A stretch of 64,000 nucleotides of DNA from SZUA-36 sp963704855 (GTDB lineage: Bacteria > Pseudomonadota > Gammaproteobacteria > Xanthomonadales > SZUA-36): the NCBI GenBank assembly GCA_963704855.1, contig CAVPHY010000002.1:496001-560000 (forward strand), given 5' to 3'. The notes below the pieces were generated by a model. It saw only the letters and a list, made by a program, of their open reading frames with translations. It did not search any database and had not been told where the DNA came from. The position numbers and the translations under genes are program-made. The first letter of the stretch is position 1. Every line of letters begins with the position of its first letter. Of the stretch, positions 1 to 8,531 are shown piece after piece.

Positions 1-206
1 ATAATCTGATCGACAAGGGCGCTGAGTTCCAAGGATTCTTCAATGGAAATATTCTTAAAAGCGGCGCCGGCCTCCTTGCTTTGTGCTGCGGCCTGGCTGG
101 CGGAAAGTATCAGCGGTAAGTTGAGCGCCACCCATGATGCGCCAAACACCGAGCCGCTGGATTTGAGGAAATTCCGTCGTGATTTATCAGATGCAGGTAG
201 TGCCAT
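1..206 (-). CDS. Gluconate 2-dehydrogenase subunit 3-like Tat-exported protein (partial, 3' end outside window)
   Basis: Only the first 68 codons are present; the gene runs off the left edge. The N-terminus has a twin-arginine signal (SRRNFLK at residues 9-15) followed by a hydrophobic stretch and an Ala-rich cleavage region, so the product should be exported folded through Tat. The mature start, ending in a SALVDQII segment, resembles the gluconate 2-dehydrogenase subunit 3 family, small partners of GMC-type membrane dehydrogenases. The start codon overlaps the cdd stop by one base (TAATG) behind an AAGGA ribosome binding site, so it looks translationally coupled to cdd. Family assignment rests on a short piece; a large oxidoreductase subunit would be expected next. 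Confidence 0.65.
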   Translation of the reverse strand, partial: MALPASDKSRRNFLKSSGSVFGASWVALNLPLILSASQAAAQSKEAGAAFKNISIEESLELSALVDQI

Positions 207-631
207 TATTTGTTGTTGTCCTTGCTGCTCAAGATAAATGGATCAGGTAGTAACTCGCCTATTGTCCAACTGCGATATTCGGTTTCGCTGTGACAGGAGA
301 CAACCAGGGCATCTTCCGCAAGTAACTCGCTCATCACCTGCCGGCAGGCGCCACACGGTGCCAGTGCTTCAAAACCGGTGGCATAAATTAACAAGGTATG
401 CGCACCACCGGGTTTCATACCCGAGGCAATCGCATTCGCAAGCGCATTACGTTCCGCACATTGCGTCAGACCATACGATGAGTTCTCGACATTACAACCG
501 GAGTACACATTGCCGTTACCGTCCACGACACAGGCCCCGACCCTGGCGCCGCTGTATGGCGAATAGGCATTTTCACTGGCTGAGCGTGCACTGGCATACA
601 ATTTCTTTACCGCTTTTTCCGTATTGGTCAC
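206..631 (-). CDS. cdd: Cytidine deaminase
   Basis: This enzyme deaminates cytidine and deoxycytidine to uridine and deoxyuridine in pyrimidine salvage. The 141-residue length and three-cysteine zinc site mark the small homotetrameric class: the CAE motif (Cys58, with Glu60 as proton shuttle) and PCGAC (Cys93, Cys96). The start is a GTG overlapping the deoD stop codon (GTGA). The nearby ATG at 635 is in another frame. It is the third gene of deoA-deoD-cdd, so its uridine or deoxyuridine products sit beside the phosphorylases that release their sugar phosphates. Confidence 0.95.
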   Translation of the reverse strand: MTNTEKAVKKLYASARSASENAYSPYSGARVGACVVDGNGNVYSGCNVENSSYGLTQCAERNALANAIASGMKPGGAHTLLIYATGFEALAPCGACRQVMSELLAEDALVVSCHSETEYRSWTIGELLPDPFILSSKDNNK

Positions 632-1353
632 GCATCAACACCTGTTTCAAGCACTGCGTCAAGCACCACTTCAATCACGGCTCCAAACGCATTCTGACGG
701 GTTTCGTGGGATGCGCGTTCACCGGTTGGGATAACATCACTCACCGAAAGTATAGTCAATGCCCGCCTGCCGTGCTGATGCGCCAATGCATACAGGGCAG
801 CGGACTCCATATCCAATGCAAGCATGCCCATCTTTTGCACTTTTTCGATAAATGACTCATCCGGATGATAAAACCAGTCCGAGGAAAACACATTGCCGGT
901 TCTTATCTTCAGACCTCTTTGATTCGCCTCATCATAGACCCGGCGCAGCAGTTCGAAATCCGCACTGGGGGCAAGATCCCAACCGCCAAATCGTTGCCGG
1001 TTCATCAACGAATCGGTGCTCGCAGCGCTGGCCAATACCAAGTCGCCCACTTGCATGTCAGCGAACAGGGCGCCGCAGGTGCCTACCCGGATAATCTGTT
1101 TTACGCCGTAATAATCAAACAACTCATGGGCGTAAATACTGATGGAGGGCATACCCATACCCGAACCCATGATCGATACCGGTTTGCCCTTGTAAGTCCC
1201 GGTAAACCCGAGCATATTGCGCACGCTCGTTACCAGCTCGACATCATCCAGGTGTTTTTCCGCAAGTGCCTGCGCCCGAAGCGGGTCACCCGGCATCAGA
1301 ACGGTTTCTGCAAATTGACCTTTCGATGCGCCAATATGTGGTGTTCCAATCAT
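628..1353 (-). CDS. deoD: Purine-nucleoside phosphorylase, DeoD type
   Basis: It phosphorolyses purine (deoxy)nucleosides to base plus (deoxy)ribose 1-phosphate. The N-terminus (GTPHIGA, then VLMPGDPLRA) and the LGFTGTYKGKPVSIMGSGMG region follow E. coli DeoD closely. A late SVSD motif and a downstream Arg match the catalytic Asp/Arg of the hexameric family. An upstream in-frame start at 1371 exists, but the ATG at 1353 has GGAG eight bases upstream and matches the family N-terminus, giving 241 residues. It overlaps cdd by four bases and lies 55 bases after deoA. Confidence 0.94.
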   Translation of the reverse strand: MIGTPHIGASKGQFAETVLMPGDPLRAQALAEKHLDDVELVTSVRNMLGFTGTYKGKPVSIMGSGMGMPSISIYAHELFDYYGVKQIIRVGTCGALFADMQVGDLVLASAASTDSLMNRQRFGGWDLAPSADFELLRRVYDEANQRGLKIRTGNVFSSDWFYHPDESFIEKVQKMGMLALDMESAALYALAHQHGRRALTILSVSDVIPTGERASHETRQNAFGAVIEVVLDAVLETGVDA

Positions 1354-1408
1354 CGCTTGCTCCCTTTCCACATCCGGTGTGGATTACTGATTGTTCTTGT
1401 TCTGCCTG

Positions 1409-2716
1409 TTAGAGACATTCATAGACGGCGGGCAAGACATCTGTGCGCCGGCCGATGGCGATGGCCCCTGTCAGGGTCTCGGCAGCGGCTTGCCAGGATG
1501 TTTCGTCCGCTGCATGAATGGTGAGCAACGGATCACCCCTGCTCACGGCATCACCGACCAGGCAAAAACCAGACAAGCCAACGCGGTGATCGATCGCATC
1601 TCCGACGTGCCTGCGACCGCCGCCCAGCGTGACAATACCCAGTCCGATTGCGCGGGTATCCATGGATTCAATATAGCCCCCGGTTGGTGCAGCCAGCACC
1701 CGTACCACAGGAGCAGAAGGCAGGTATCTTTCCGGTTCTTCGACGATGTCAGCCGGGCCACCCTGCATGCTGACCATTCGTGCGAAAGCCTCCGCAGCCA
1801 TTCCCGTTTCAAGCGTGCGAAGCAATTTGAGTCGCGCTGCTTGCGTATTCTCAGCCAAACCGCCGAGCAACAAAAGCTCGGCCCCCAATGACAAAGTGAC
1901 TTCCTCCAGCCTCGGGTGACGATAACCACCTTTGAGAAATTCGATGGATTCCATCATTTCCAGCGCATTACCGGCGCTGCGGGCAAGTGGCTGGTTCATG
2001 TCGGTTATCAGGGCGCGACAGGGCAAGCCTGCCAATGCGGCGACTTCGATGAGGTTGGCTGCAAGGTCCCGGGCCCGGTTGCGCTCCGGCATAAACGCAC
2101 CGTTGCCTGTTTTTATGTCCAACACGAGGCCATCAAGACCCTCTGCCAGTTTCTTGGAAAGAATTGATGCGACGATAAGCGGTACCGATTCTACCGTTGC
2201 GGTAACATCACGAACGGCATACATACGACCATCGGCCGGGGCCAGGTCACCACCTTGACCGGTCATGGCCAGGCCTGATTCACGCACGGTTAAGTTAAAT
2301 AAATCTTCGGAAGGACGGACGTTAAAGCCGGGAATGCTTTCCAGTTTATCCAGCGTGCCACCGGTGTGGCCAAGCCCGCGCCCGGTTATCATCGGTATGT
2401 AGGCGCCGCAGGCTGCGAGCATCGGCGCCATGACAAGGCTGACCAGGTCACCCACACCACCGGTTGAGTGCTTGTCCAGGACCGGACCATCCAGGTCCTG
2501 CCAGTGCAGGCAACGGCCGGTGTCGCGCATTGCCAGGGTGAGCGCTGACTGCTCCGTCATGCTCATATTCTGGAAATACACCGCCATTGCGAATGCGCCT
2601 ATCTGGGCGTCACTGACCTGCCCCGCCGCGATACCATCCACGAAGCCCTTTATCGCGCCTACTGTTAATTCCTGACCATCCCGCTTGGCTTTTATGAGTT
2701 CTTGAGGCAGCAACAT
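1409..2716 (-). CDS. deoA: Thymidine phosphorylase
   Basis: It phosphorolyses thymidine and deoxyuridine to base plus deoxyribose 1-phosphate. At 435 residues it matches E. coli DeoA length. The glycosyltransferase family 3 signature is clear: the DKHSTGGVGD phosphate-binding loop near residue 81, then ITGRGLGHTGGTLDKLES. It heads the deoA-deoD-cdd operon. No deoB or deoC is in the window, so the fate of the deoxyribose phosphate is not shown here. The C-terminal region carries the family's usual pyrimidine nucleoside phosphorylase domain. Confidence 0.95.
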   Translation of the reverse strand: MLLPQELIKAKRDGQELTVGAIKGFVDGIAAGQVSDAQIGAFAMAVYFQNMSMTEQSALTLAMRDTGRCLHWQDLDGPVLDKHSTGGVGDLVSLVMAPMLAACGAYIPMITGRGLGHTGGTLDKLESIPGFNVRPSEDLFNLTVRESGLAMTGQGGDLAPADGRMYAVRDVTATVESVPLIVASILSKKLAEGLDGLVLDIKTGNGAFMPERNRARDLAANLIEVAALAGLPCRALITDMNQPLARSAGNALEMMESIEFLKGGYRHPRLEEVTLSLGAELLLLGGLAENTQAARLKLLRTLETGMAAEAFARMVSMQGGPADIVEEPERYLPSAPVVRVLAAPTGGYIESMDTRAIGLGIVTLGGGRRHVGDAIDHRVGLSGFCLVGDAVSRGDPLLTIHAADETSWQAAAETLTGAIAIGRRTDVLPAVYECL

Positions 2717-2793
2717 ATATTCATGATAGCAGCGAAACCCATTGAGTGGTTGAAAGCAGCGGTTTGTGATCCGGGCGGTAGCAGGCTAAACGC

Positions 2794-3519
2794 CTAGCCG
2801 CATTTGGAATAACCACATGACAGACAGGTCGCACAGTTATCCATGATCACCACCGCCTTGGTATGACACTTATTGCACAGCGTCGCCGAGGCGGGGTAAC
2901 CGACTTCCTCTCCGGGATTATTGACAACGGGCTTTTTTTGGATGCCCTCAACTTCAGCGCGTTTCTGATTGAGAATCAGCTTCTGCTGTTCGGACAACTC
3001 CTCTTTTTTCATCAAACCGATTTTTTGCATGTGATGTGCAATCACATCTCCGATTTCGGCGATGATGGACGGCATGAATCTGCCACCGGCTTTAAAGTAG
3101 CCACCCTTCGGATCGAACACCGCCTGTAACTCTTCGGCAAGGAAGGTGACATCACCACCTTTTCGAAAAACAGCCGACATCAACCGGGTCAAGGCCACGA
3201 TCCACTGGAAGTGATCCATGTTTTTTGAGTTGATAAATATCTCAAATGGCCGACGTTGTTCATGCACCGTGCCCTGGTTGAGAATGATATCGTTGATGGT
3301 TACGTACATCGCGTGATCATCAAGCGGCGTCTTGATTTTGTAGGTTGAACCCTCCAGCGACTCCATACCTTCCGGACGCATGATTTTTTCAGTCATACGT
3401 ATGACTTTGGCTGAGCTACGCGCTTCCCTCTCTTCGGCAGCGAGTATCTTGGCTGCTATCTCTTCTTCCGGCTTCACGACTTCGTAACCGGCTATATGTT
3501 TGTTGATTTTAATCGTCAT
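2794..3519 (-). CDS. nrdJb: Class II ribonucleotide reductase, C-terminal subunit NrdJb
   Basis: This 241-residue protein matches the separately encoded C-terminal part of split class II ribonucleotide reductases known from Pseudomonas aeruginosa. It carries the TSCPD-type domain (MYVTINDI through KGGDVTF) and ends in a cysteine cluster of CxxC pairs (LCNKC, CATC, CGYSKCG). These are likely the redox-active cysteines that reduce the catalytic subunit, possibly with bound metal. It starts 15 bases after the nrdJa stop, so the two are co-transcribed. In the known system both parts are needed for a fully active enzyme. Confidence 0.88.
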   Translation of the reverse strand: MTIKINKHIAGYEVVKPEEEIAAKILAAEEREARSSAKVIRMTEKIMRPEGMESLEGSTYKIKTPLDDHAMYVTINDIILNQGTVHEQRRPFEIFINSKNMDHFQWIVALTRLMSAVFRKGGDVTFLAEELQAVFDPKGGYFKAGGRFMPSIIAEIGDVIAHHMQKIGLMKKEELSEQQKLILNQKRAEVEGIQKKPVVNNPGEEVGYPASATLCNKCHTKAVVIMDNCATCLSCGYSKCG

Positions 3520-3534
3520 TTTTCAAATTTCCGC

Positions 3535-5682
3535 CTAGAATTTCCCGTAATAGCCCTCTTTCAGGGCATCAAACAGATTGGCTGCGGTATGTGTTTCACC
3601 ATCGTACTCAATCTCTTCGTTACCCTTCGCTTCAACCACCTCGCCATCCTCCAGCACAAAGCGATAGGTCGTATTGGCAAGATCGTCTTCTTTTACCAGT
3701 ACACCCTGGAAGGCTTCAGGGTTGAATCTGAAAGTGGTACAGCCTTTCAGGCCCTTGCTATGCGCATAGGTGTAAATATTCTTGAATTTCTCATACGGGT
3801 AATCCGTTGGTACATTCGCAGTCTTGGAGATAGATGAGTCGATCCACTTCTGCGCGGCCGCCTGGATATCGACGTGTTCGGCCGGAGTGACATCTTCTGA
3901 AGTTATGAACTGCTCCGGCAACCGGGTTCTCTCGTCTTCCGAGTCCGGTATCGCATCCGGGTTCACAAATTCGCGGTAAGCGAGCAATTCATAGCTGAAA
4001 ACCTCTACTTTCTCCTTGCTCTTCTTTCCCTCGCGAATGACATTACGGCTGTAATGATGGGCAAAACTCGGCTCGATGCCATTCGAAGCGTTATTCGCCA
4101 GGGAAAGGGAGATTGTACCGGTGGGGGCTATCGAAGAGTGATGTGTGAAACGCCCGCCCTCCTTCGCAAGCGCGTCAACCAATTCCGGTTCAATCTCTGC
4201 AATCTGCTGCATATAGCGGCTATATTTTGCATGCAGTATCGAACCGCGAACAGAATCACCGACCTGGTATCCATCGGCTACCATCTCCGGCCGTTTTCGC
4301 AGCATCGCCGCGGTGACCCTGAACATGTCGCCCATGACCGGTGCCGGGCCTTTTTCCCGCGCCAGTTCCAACGACTCCTGCCATCCTGAGATAGCCATTT
4401 CACGGGCAACCTTATCCGTGAACTCGAGCGATTTTTCAGACCCGTACTTCATCCCCAACAGGACCAGCGTCGAGCCTAAACCCAGGAACCCCATACCATG
4501 CCGGCGTTTGCGTTCAATTTCATCCCTCTGTTTTCCGAGTGGCAAGCCATTGATTTCAACAACATTATCCAGCATACGGGTGAAGACTTTAACGACCTTG
4601 CGATACTCTTCCCAGTTAAAGCTGGCCTCGGCTGTGAAGGGCCTCTCAACAAAACGGGTCAGGTTGATCGAGCCAAGCAGGCAGGCGCCGTAGGGCGGTA
4701 AAGGCTGTTCGCCGCAGGGGTTGGTTGCGCGGATATTCTCGCAAAACCAGTTGTTATTCATTTCATTGATACGGTCGATCATGATAAAGCCCGGTTCCGC
4801 AAAATCGTAGGTGGATGACATGATCATGTCCCACATACGGCGTGCCGGTACCTTTTTATAGACCTTGCAGGCAACCAGGCCGTCTTCGCGTTTCACATAG
4901 TCGCCAAGCAGCGGCCACTCACGCCACAACACCTGTTCCGGATCATCGATGTCCAGTTCCGAAGTTTCCTGCGGTGTTATCGGGAACGCCAACGCCCAGT
5001 TTACATCCTCTTCGACCGCCCGCATAAACTCATCGGTGATCAGCAGCGAGCAATTGAACTGGCGCAGACGTCCGTCCTCACGCTTGGCCCGGATAAACTC
5101 CATGGCATCCGGATGGCCAATATCAAAAGTTGCCATCTGGGCACCTCTTCTGCCACCGGCTGAAGACACTGTGAAACACATCTTGTCGTAGATATCCATG
5201 AAGCTCAACGGGCCGGACGTATAAGCACCTGCACCGGATACATAAGCGCCCTTGGGTCGCAAGGTCGAAAACTCGTAACCGATACCGCAGCCCGCTTTAA
5301 GTGTCAATCCAGCCTCGTGAACCTTGTCCAGAATGCCATTCATGGAATCCTTGATGGTTCCTGACACGGTGCAGTTAATCGTGGAGGTTGCAGGTTTGTG
5401 ATCCCGCGCCCCGGCATTCGACGTGATCCTGCCGGCCGGTATCGCACCACGCCTCAGGGCCCACAAAAAAGACTTGTACCACTGCTCGCGCAGCTCCCGG
5501 GTGCTTTCAACCTCGGAAATCGCAAGTGCCACTCTTTTGTAGGTATCGTCTATGCTGCCGTCGATGCTTTCGCCTATTTTCGACTTCAGGCGATACTTCT
5601 TATCCCATATATCTAGAGATGCTACCTGGAAAGGAACTGCTTGAATATCAGTGTCTATGGCCTCAACCCGCACGCTACTCAT
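3535..5682 (-). CDS. nrdJa: Class II (adenosylcobalamin-dependent) ribonucleotide reductase, catalytic subunit NrdJa
   Basis: It reduces ribonucleotides to deoxyribonucleotides using an adenosylcobalamin-derived thiyl radical, with or without oxygen. The 715 residues contain the expected catalytic features: AGCGIGYEFSTLR, the NPCGEQPLPPYGACLLGSINL-type active-site loop, and a late APTGTISL motif. The protein ends before the C-terminal cysteine domain, which nrdJb supplies. The upstream region has two NrdR boxes and a TATAAT -10 element, so transcription should fall when dATP/ATP-loaded NrdR binds. No class I or class III reductase is in the window. Confidence 0.92.
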   Translation of the reverse strand: MSSVRVEAIDTDIQAVPFQVASLDIWDKKYRLKSKIGESIDGSIDDTYKRVALAISEVESTRELREQWYKSFLWALRRGAIPAGRITSNAGARDHKPATSTINCTVSGTIKDSMNGILDKVHEAGLTLKAGCGIGYEFSTLRPKGAYVSGAGAYTSGPLSFMDIYDKMCFTVSSAGGRRGAQMATFDIGHPDAMEFIRAKREDGRLRQFNCSLLITDEFMRAVEEDVNWALAFPITPQETSELDIDDPEQVLWREWPLLGDYVKREDGLVACKVYKKVPARRMWDMIMSSTYDFAEPGFIMIDRINEMNNNWFCENIRATNPCGEQPLPPYGACLLGSINLTRFVERPFTAEASFNWEEYRKVVKVFTRMLDNVVEINGLPLGKQRDEIERKRRHGMGFLGLGSTLVLLGMKYGSEKSLEFTDKVAREMAISGWQESLELAREKGPAPVMGDMFRVTAAMLRKRPEMVADGYQVGDSVRGSILHAKYSRYMQQIAEIEPELVDALAKEGGRFTHHSSIAPTGTISLSLANNASNGIEPSFAHHYSRNVIREGKKSKEKVEVFSYELLAYREFVNPDAIPDSEDERTRLPEQFITSEDVTPAEHVDIQAAAQKWIDSSISKTANVPTDYPYEKFKNIYTYAHSKGLKGCTTFRFNPEAFQGVLVKEDDLANTTYRFVLEDGEVVEAKGNEEIEYDGETHTAANLFDALKEGYYGKF

Positions 5683-5715
5683 GAATTATCCCACTTAATT
5701 ACTTGGTTTTATTTG

Positions 5716-5744
5716 ATTATAGACACAAGCTATTGTGCCGTCCC
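5716..5744 (-). promoter_or_regulatory. nrdJa promoter
   Basis: On the minus strand a perfect TATAAT (5721 down to 5716) lies 34 bases before the nrdJa start. No good -35 hexamer is visible 16-18 bases upstream. The spacer is filled exactly by the first NrdR box (5723-5738), which is where a repressor would exclude RNA polymerase. Confidence 0.6.
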
Positions 5745-5770
5745 CGCTCGAAAAACACAAGATATTGTGT
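5723..5770 (-). promoter_or_regulatory. Tandem NrdR boxes
   Basis: Two near-palindromic 16-mers, ACACAAGCTATTGTGC at 5723-5738 and ACACAAGATATTGTGT at 5755-5770, match the NrdR box pattern. Their starts are 32 bp apart, about three helical turns, the usual face-of-helix arrangement for the NrdR repressor. They lie directly upstream of nrdJa. Confidence 0.88.
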
Positions 5771-5987
5771 CTGAGGTGAGAACAATACCGACGATCGACG
5801 ACACTGTCAAATCGGCATCTGTGCCGGGCGGCTTCAGCTATAATTCAGAAATATCTATTTCAATTCATAAAGTTACAGAGATTGCGACGTTTTTGGCACA
5901 TAATGCGTCGAATAAGGTGGCTATGAAAACCTTGCTAATACAGGCTTTCGTTTCGTCGCAAAATTTTAAAAACCTGGAGAATCGACT

Positions 5988-6422
5988 ATGAAACATCATT
6001 TGGCACCCGTTCTTGTCTTCGCTGCCATGGCAATTCTGGCTTGTACGTCCGCGCTGGCGGAAACCGGGGAGAAGATGGTTATCGCACTCGCAACGGATGA
6101 TTTCGAACTGGCTGAAACCGATATCAGCACGCTGGCCATCGGTGAGGCTAAAACGATAGAGACCGATAGCGGCAAGATCATCGATATCCTGCGCACCACC
6201 GACGGCGCCGAAATTTACATCGATGGTGAGTTACTCGAAATGAATCTAGACGATGAAGACCGGCATGAAGTTAAGCGGGTGAGCAAGCAGGTGGAGATCA
6301 CTTGCGATGACGAAGGAGAATGCCACAAAAACGTAACCATACTCTCGGGTGACGAGAACGAAAGCCTGCACTGGCTGGCGGCGATGACGGTGAAAACATC
6401 GTCATTGACAAGATCATCGTAA
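5988..6422 (+). CDS. Small exported acidic protein of unknown function (possible C-terminal frameshift)
   Basis: I do not recognise the family. Residues 1-24 form a clear Sec signal peptide ending ALA-E. The mature part is acidic, with an IDILRTTDGAEIYIDGELL segment and one cysteine pair (TCDDEGEC) that could form a disulfide. GGAG lies 9 bases before the ATG. The last 20 or so residues look unlike the rest. From about 6380 another frame reads GDDGENIVIDKIIVIKK and continues to a stop at 6449-6451, which suits the protein better, so the end annotated here may result from a frameshift or base error near 6375-6382. A terminator follows at 6478. Confidence 0.6.
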   Translation: MKHHLAPVLVFAAMAILACTSALAETGEKMVIALATDDFELAETDISTLAIGEAKTIETDSGKIIDILRTTDGAEIYIDGELLEMNLDDEDRHEVKRVSKQVEITCDDEGECHKNVTILSGDENESLHWLAAMTVKTSSLTRSS

Positions 6423-6477
6423 TTAAAAAAGCCCATGTAACCAAAGATTGATTTTATAATCAGCCATCATCCTCACG

Positions 6478-6510
6478 GCCCTGCCCGGTTTTTTGGAGCG
6501 GGGCTTTTTT
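6478..6510 (+). terminator. Rho-independent terminator after the small exported protein gene
   Basis: A 7-bp stem (6478-6484 with 6498-6504, one G-U pair) is followed by six Ts at 6505-6510. It ends transcription of the gene at 5988, and trmL starts 26 bases later. Confidence 0.75.
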
Positions 6511-6535
6511 CTAACCTTAAGAAAGACCTCCACAC

Positions 6536-7000
6536 ATGTTGCATATCATTCTTTACCAACCCGAGATTCCGCCCAACACCGGCAACATCATACGTCTTTG
6601 CGCCAATACCGGCGCCATGCTGCACCTGGTCGGGCCGCTCGGATTTCAGCTCGATAATACCCGCGTCAAACGGGCGGGACTCGACTACGCAGAAATGGCC
6701 CGCGTGCAGCAGTATACGAATTGGCAAGCCTTCAAACGGTCACACCCTGAGATGAGAGTATGGGCCTTCAGCACGCGTGGGAAAAAACCCTACCACCAGG
6801 CCCATTTTGAATCCGGTGATGGTCTTTTATTTGGACCGGAAACCCGTGGGTTGCCTGATTCCGTGCTTGCTGAGGCGGGTTCCGAGCACTGTCTGCACCT
6901 GCCCATGGCAGATGCATCACGCAGTCTGAACCTGTCCAACACGGTGGCCGTCGGTCTGTATGAAGCCTGGCGGCAACTGGGTTTTATCCCAGCTGATTGA
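6536..7000 (+). CDS. trmL: tRNA (cytidine/uridine-34-2'-O)-methyltransferase TrmL
   Basis: This SPOUT-family enzyme methylates the 2'-hydroxyl of the wobble nucleotide 34 in tRNA-Leu isoacceptors. The 154-residue single-domain length fits TrmL. Diagnostic segments are the N-terminal LYQPEIPPNTGNIIRLCAN, the cofactor-binding FGPETRGLP, and the C-terminal knot region with SLNLSNTVAVGLYEA. It is monocistronic between a terminator and the convergent gpsA, whose 3' end is 10 bases away. Confidence 0.95.
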   Translation: MLHIILYQPEIPPNTGNIIRLCANTGAMLHLVGPLGFQLDNTRVKRAGLDYAEMARVQQYTNWQAFKRSHPEMRVWAFSTRGKKPYHQAHFESGDGLLFGPETRGLPDSVLAEAGSEHCLHLPMADASRSLNLSNTVAVGLYEAWRQLGFIPAD

Positions 7001-7010
7001 AACGTCCGGG

Positions 7011-8018
7011 CTAGTCTCCGTACTCCGCTTTCTGTTCCCTGGCCATTAACCTGGCAACACCTTCCGCCGGATTCCAGCCCTGATGAATGATACCGTTCAC
7101 CTGCTCCGTGATTGGCATATTGACATTGTGCAAAATGGCCAGACGTTGGACTTCGGCGGCGGCGTTTACACCTTCGACCACCTGCCCGATTTCATCCAGT
7201 GCCTGCTTGAGCTTTTGGCCTCTCCCCAGCTTCAAACCGAGTCGGCGGTTACGTGACAGGTCACCGGTGCAGGTCAGTATCAAATCGCCCGCGCCTGCCA
7301 AGCCCATCAACGTTTCCGGTTTTGCCTTCAAAGCGGCGCCCAGACGCATCATTTCGGCCAGACCGCGGGTGATAAGTGCAGCGCGGGCATTGTCACCCAG
7401 TTGCATGCCATCACAGATACCGGTAGCAACCGCCATCACGTTCTTGACCGCCCCGCCAAGTTCCGCACCGATCATGTCATCACTTGTATACGCACGGAAA
7501 CGCTCACCGTGCAGGGCACGGGCCATAACCTTGGTAAAAACGTTGTCGGTCCCTGCCACTGTTACCGCGGTTGGCAGGTTCATTGCCACCTCTTTTGCAA
7601 ACGATGGCCCGGTGACGATTGCAAGTGGGGTACCCTTGGGTAACAACTCCATTGCAACCTGGTGCAACAGACGGCCACTTCCGGGTTCAAAGCCCTTGCA
7701 GGCCCAGGCGACACCCTGGCCGGGGACCAGGACTTCACGGATGGTCTTCATAACCGAAGCAAAGCCATAGCTCGGTGTGGCGACCAACAGATGATCGGCC
7801 GCCTTTACCGCAGCAAGGATATCGTCCTCAATAACAATGGATTCCGGTATACCAATACCCGGCAAATAACGCTGATTGAAGCGTGTCGCCCGAATCTGCT
7901 CCAGGTTTGCGGTGTCGCGGTCCCACAGGATACTGCGGGAATCGCTCCGAACCAACTGCAAGGCCAGGGCGGTTCCCCAGGAACCGGCGCCCAGCACTGC
8001 AATAAGCGGACCCTTCAC
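7011..8018 (-). CDS. gpsA: NAD(P)-dependent glycerol-3-phosphate dehydrogenase
   Basis: It reduces dihydroxyacetone phosphate to sn-glycerol 3-phosphate for phospholipid synthesis. The Rossmann motif GAGSWG is at residues 10-15, and the catalytic lysine lies in the GGAVKNVMAVATGICDG region. The 335-residue length is typical. Translation begins at a GTG immediately after the secB stop, with no spacer, so the two genes are tightly coupled. The secB-gpsA order is the same as in E. coli. Confidence 0.96.
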   Translation of the reverse strand: MKGPLIAVLGAGSWGTALALQLVRSDSRSILWDRDTANLEQIRATRFNQRYLPGIGIPESIVIEDDILAAVKAADHLLVATPSYGFASVMKTIREVLVPGQGVAWACKGFEPGSGRLLHQVAMELLPKGTPLAIVTGPSFAKEVAMNLPTAVTVAGTDNVFTKVMARALHGERFRAYTSDDMIGAELGGAVKNVMAVATGICDGMQLGDNARAALITRGLAEMMRLGAALKAKPETLMGLAGAGDLILTCTGDLSRNRRLGLKLGRGQKLKQALDEIGQVVEGVNAAAEVQRLAILHNVNMPITEQVNGIIHQGWNPAEGVARLMAREQKAEYGD

Positions 8019-8531
8019 TCAGGCGTTGCCCTGGACTTCCAGGTTCTCGGCAGCGGTTGCCTGCGCCTGCGCGTCTCGCATGCGTTGCGCATAAATCTGA
8101 TCAAAATTGATCGGTTGCAACACGAGCGGCGGAAAACCGCCATCGGCCACCAGGTCGGTAATCGTCCGGCGTGCATAGGGAAACAAGGTATGGGGGCAAA
8201 GGGTGTTCAATGCGGCGTGTTTGGCCTGTTCACCGAGACCGGCGATCGCAAAAATACCCGCTTGCTGGACCTCAGCAAGGTAGGCTGTCTTCTCGTCAAG
8301 ACTTGCCGTAACGGTTACTGTCAAAACGACTTCATGAACACCCTCGGCGAGATTCTCAACTTTCTGGGACAGGTTCAATTTGATCTCAACCTGTCCGTCT
8401 TCCTGGAAAATCTGCGGTGCATTCGGGAGTTCGAAAGACACATCCTTCACGTATAGCTTCTGTAGCTGGAACTGCGCCTGTTGTTGTTCCGGGGTAGCTG
8501 TAGCCTGATCCTGTTCTTCTGCCATGGTCAT
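8019..8531 (-). CDS. secB: Protein-export chaperone SecB
   Basis: SecB is a cytosolic tetrameric chaperone that keeps preproteins unfolded and delivers them to SecA. The family core is clear: QLQKLYVKDVSFE, then the NTLCPHTLFPYARRTI segment. The 170-residue length is slightly above the usual because of a Gln/Glu-rich N-terminus and an Ala-rich C-terminal tail. It lies between a rhodanese gene and gpsA, as in E. coli except that grxC is absent. Confidence 0.96.
   Translation of the reverse strand: MTMAEEQDQATATPEQQQAQFQLQKLYVKDVSFELPNAPQIFQEDGQVEIKLNLSQKVENLAEGVHEVVLTVTVTASLDEKTAYLAEVQQAGIFAIAGLGEQAKHAALNTLCPHTLFPYARRTITDLVADGGFPPLVLQPINFDQIYAQRMRDAQAQATAAENLEVQGNA

Noticed and set aside
865..1524. 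Long plus-strand frame opposite deoD and deoA
   Set aside because: Its translation is low-complexity and antisense to two strongly conserved enzymes.
5641..5991. Plus-strand frame of 116 codons across the nrdJa promoter
   Set aside because: It overlaps the nrdJa start and both NrdR boxes, has no ribosome binding site and no protein-like features.
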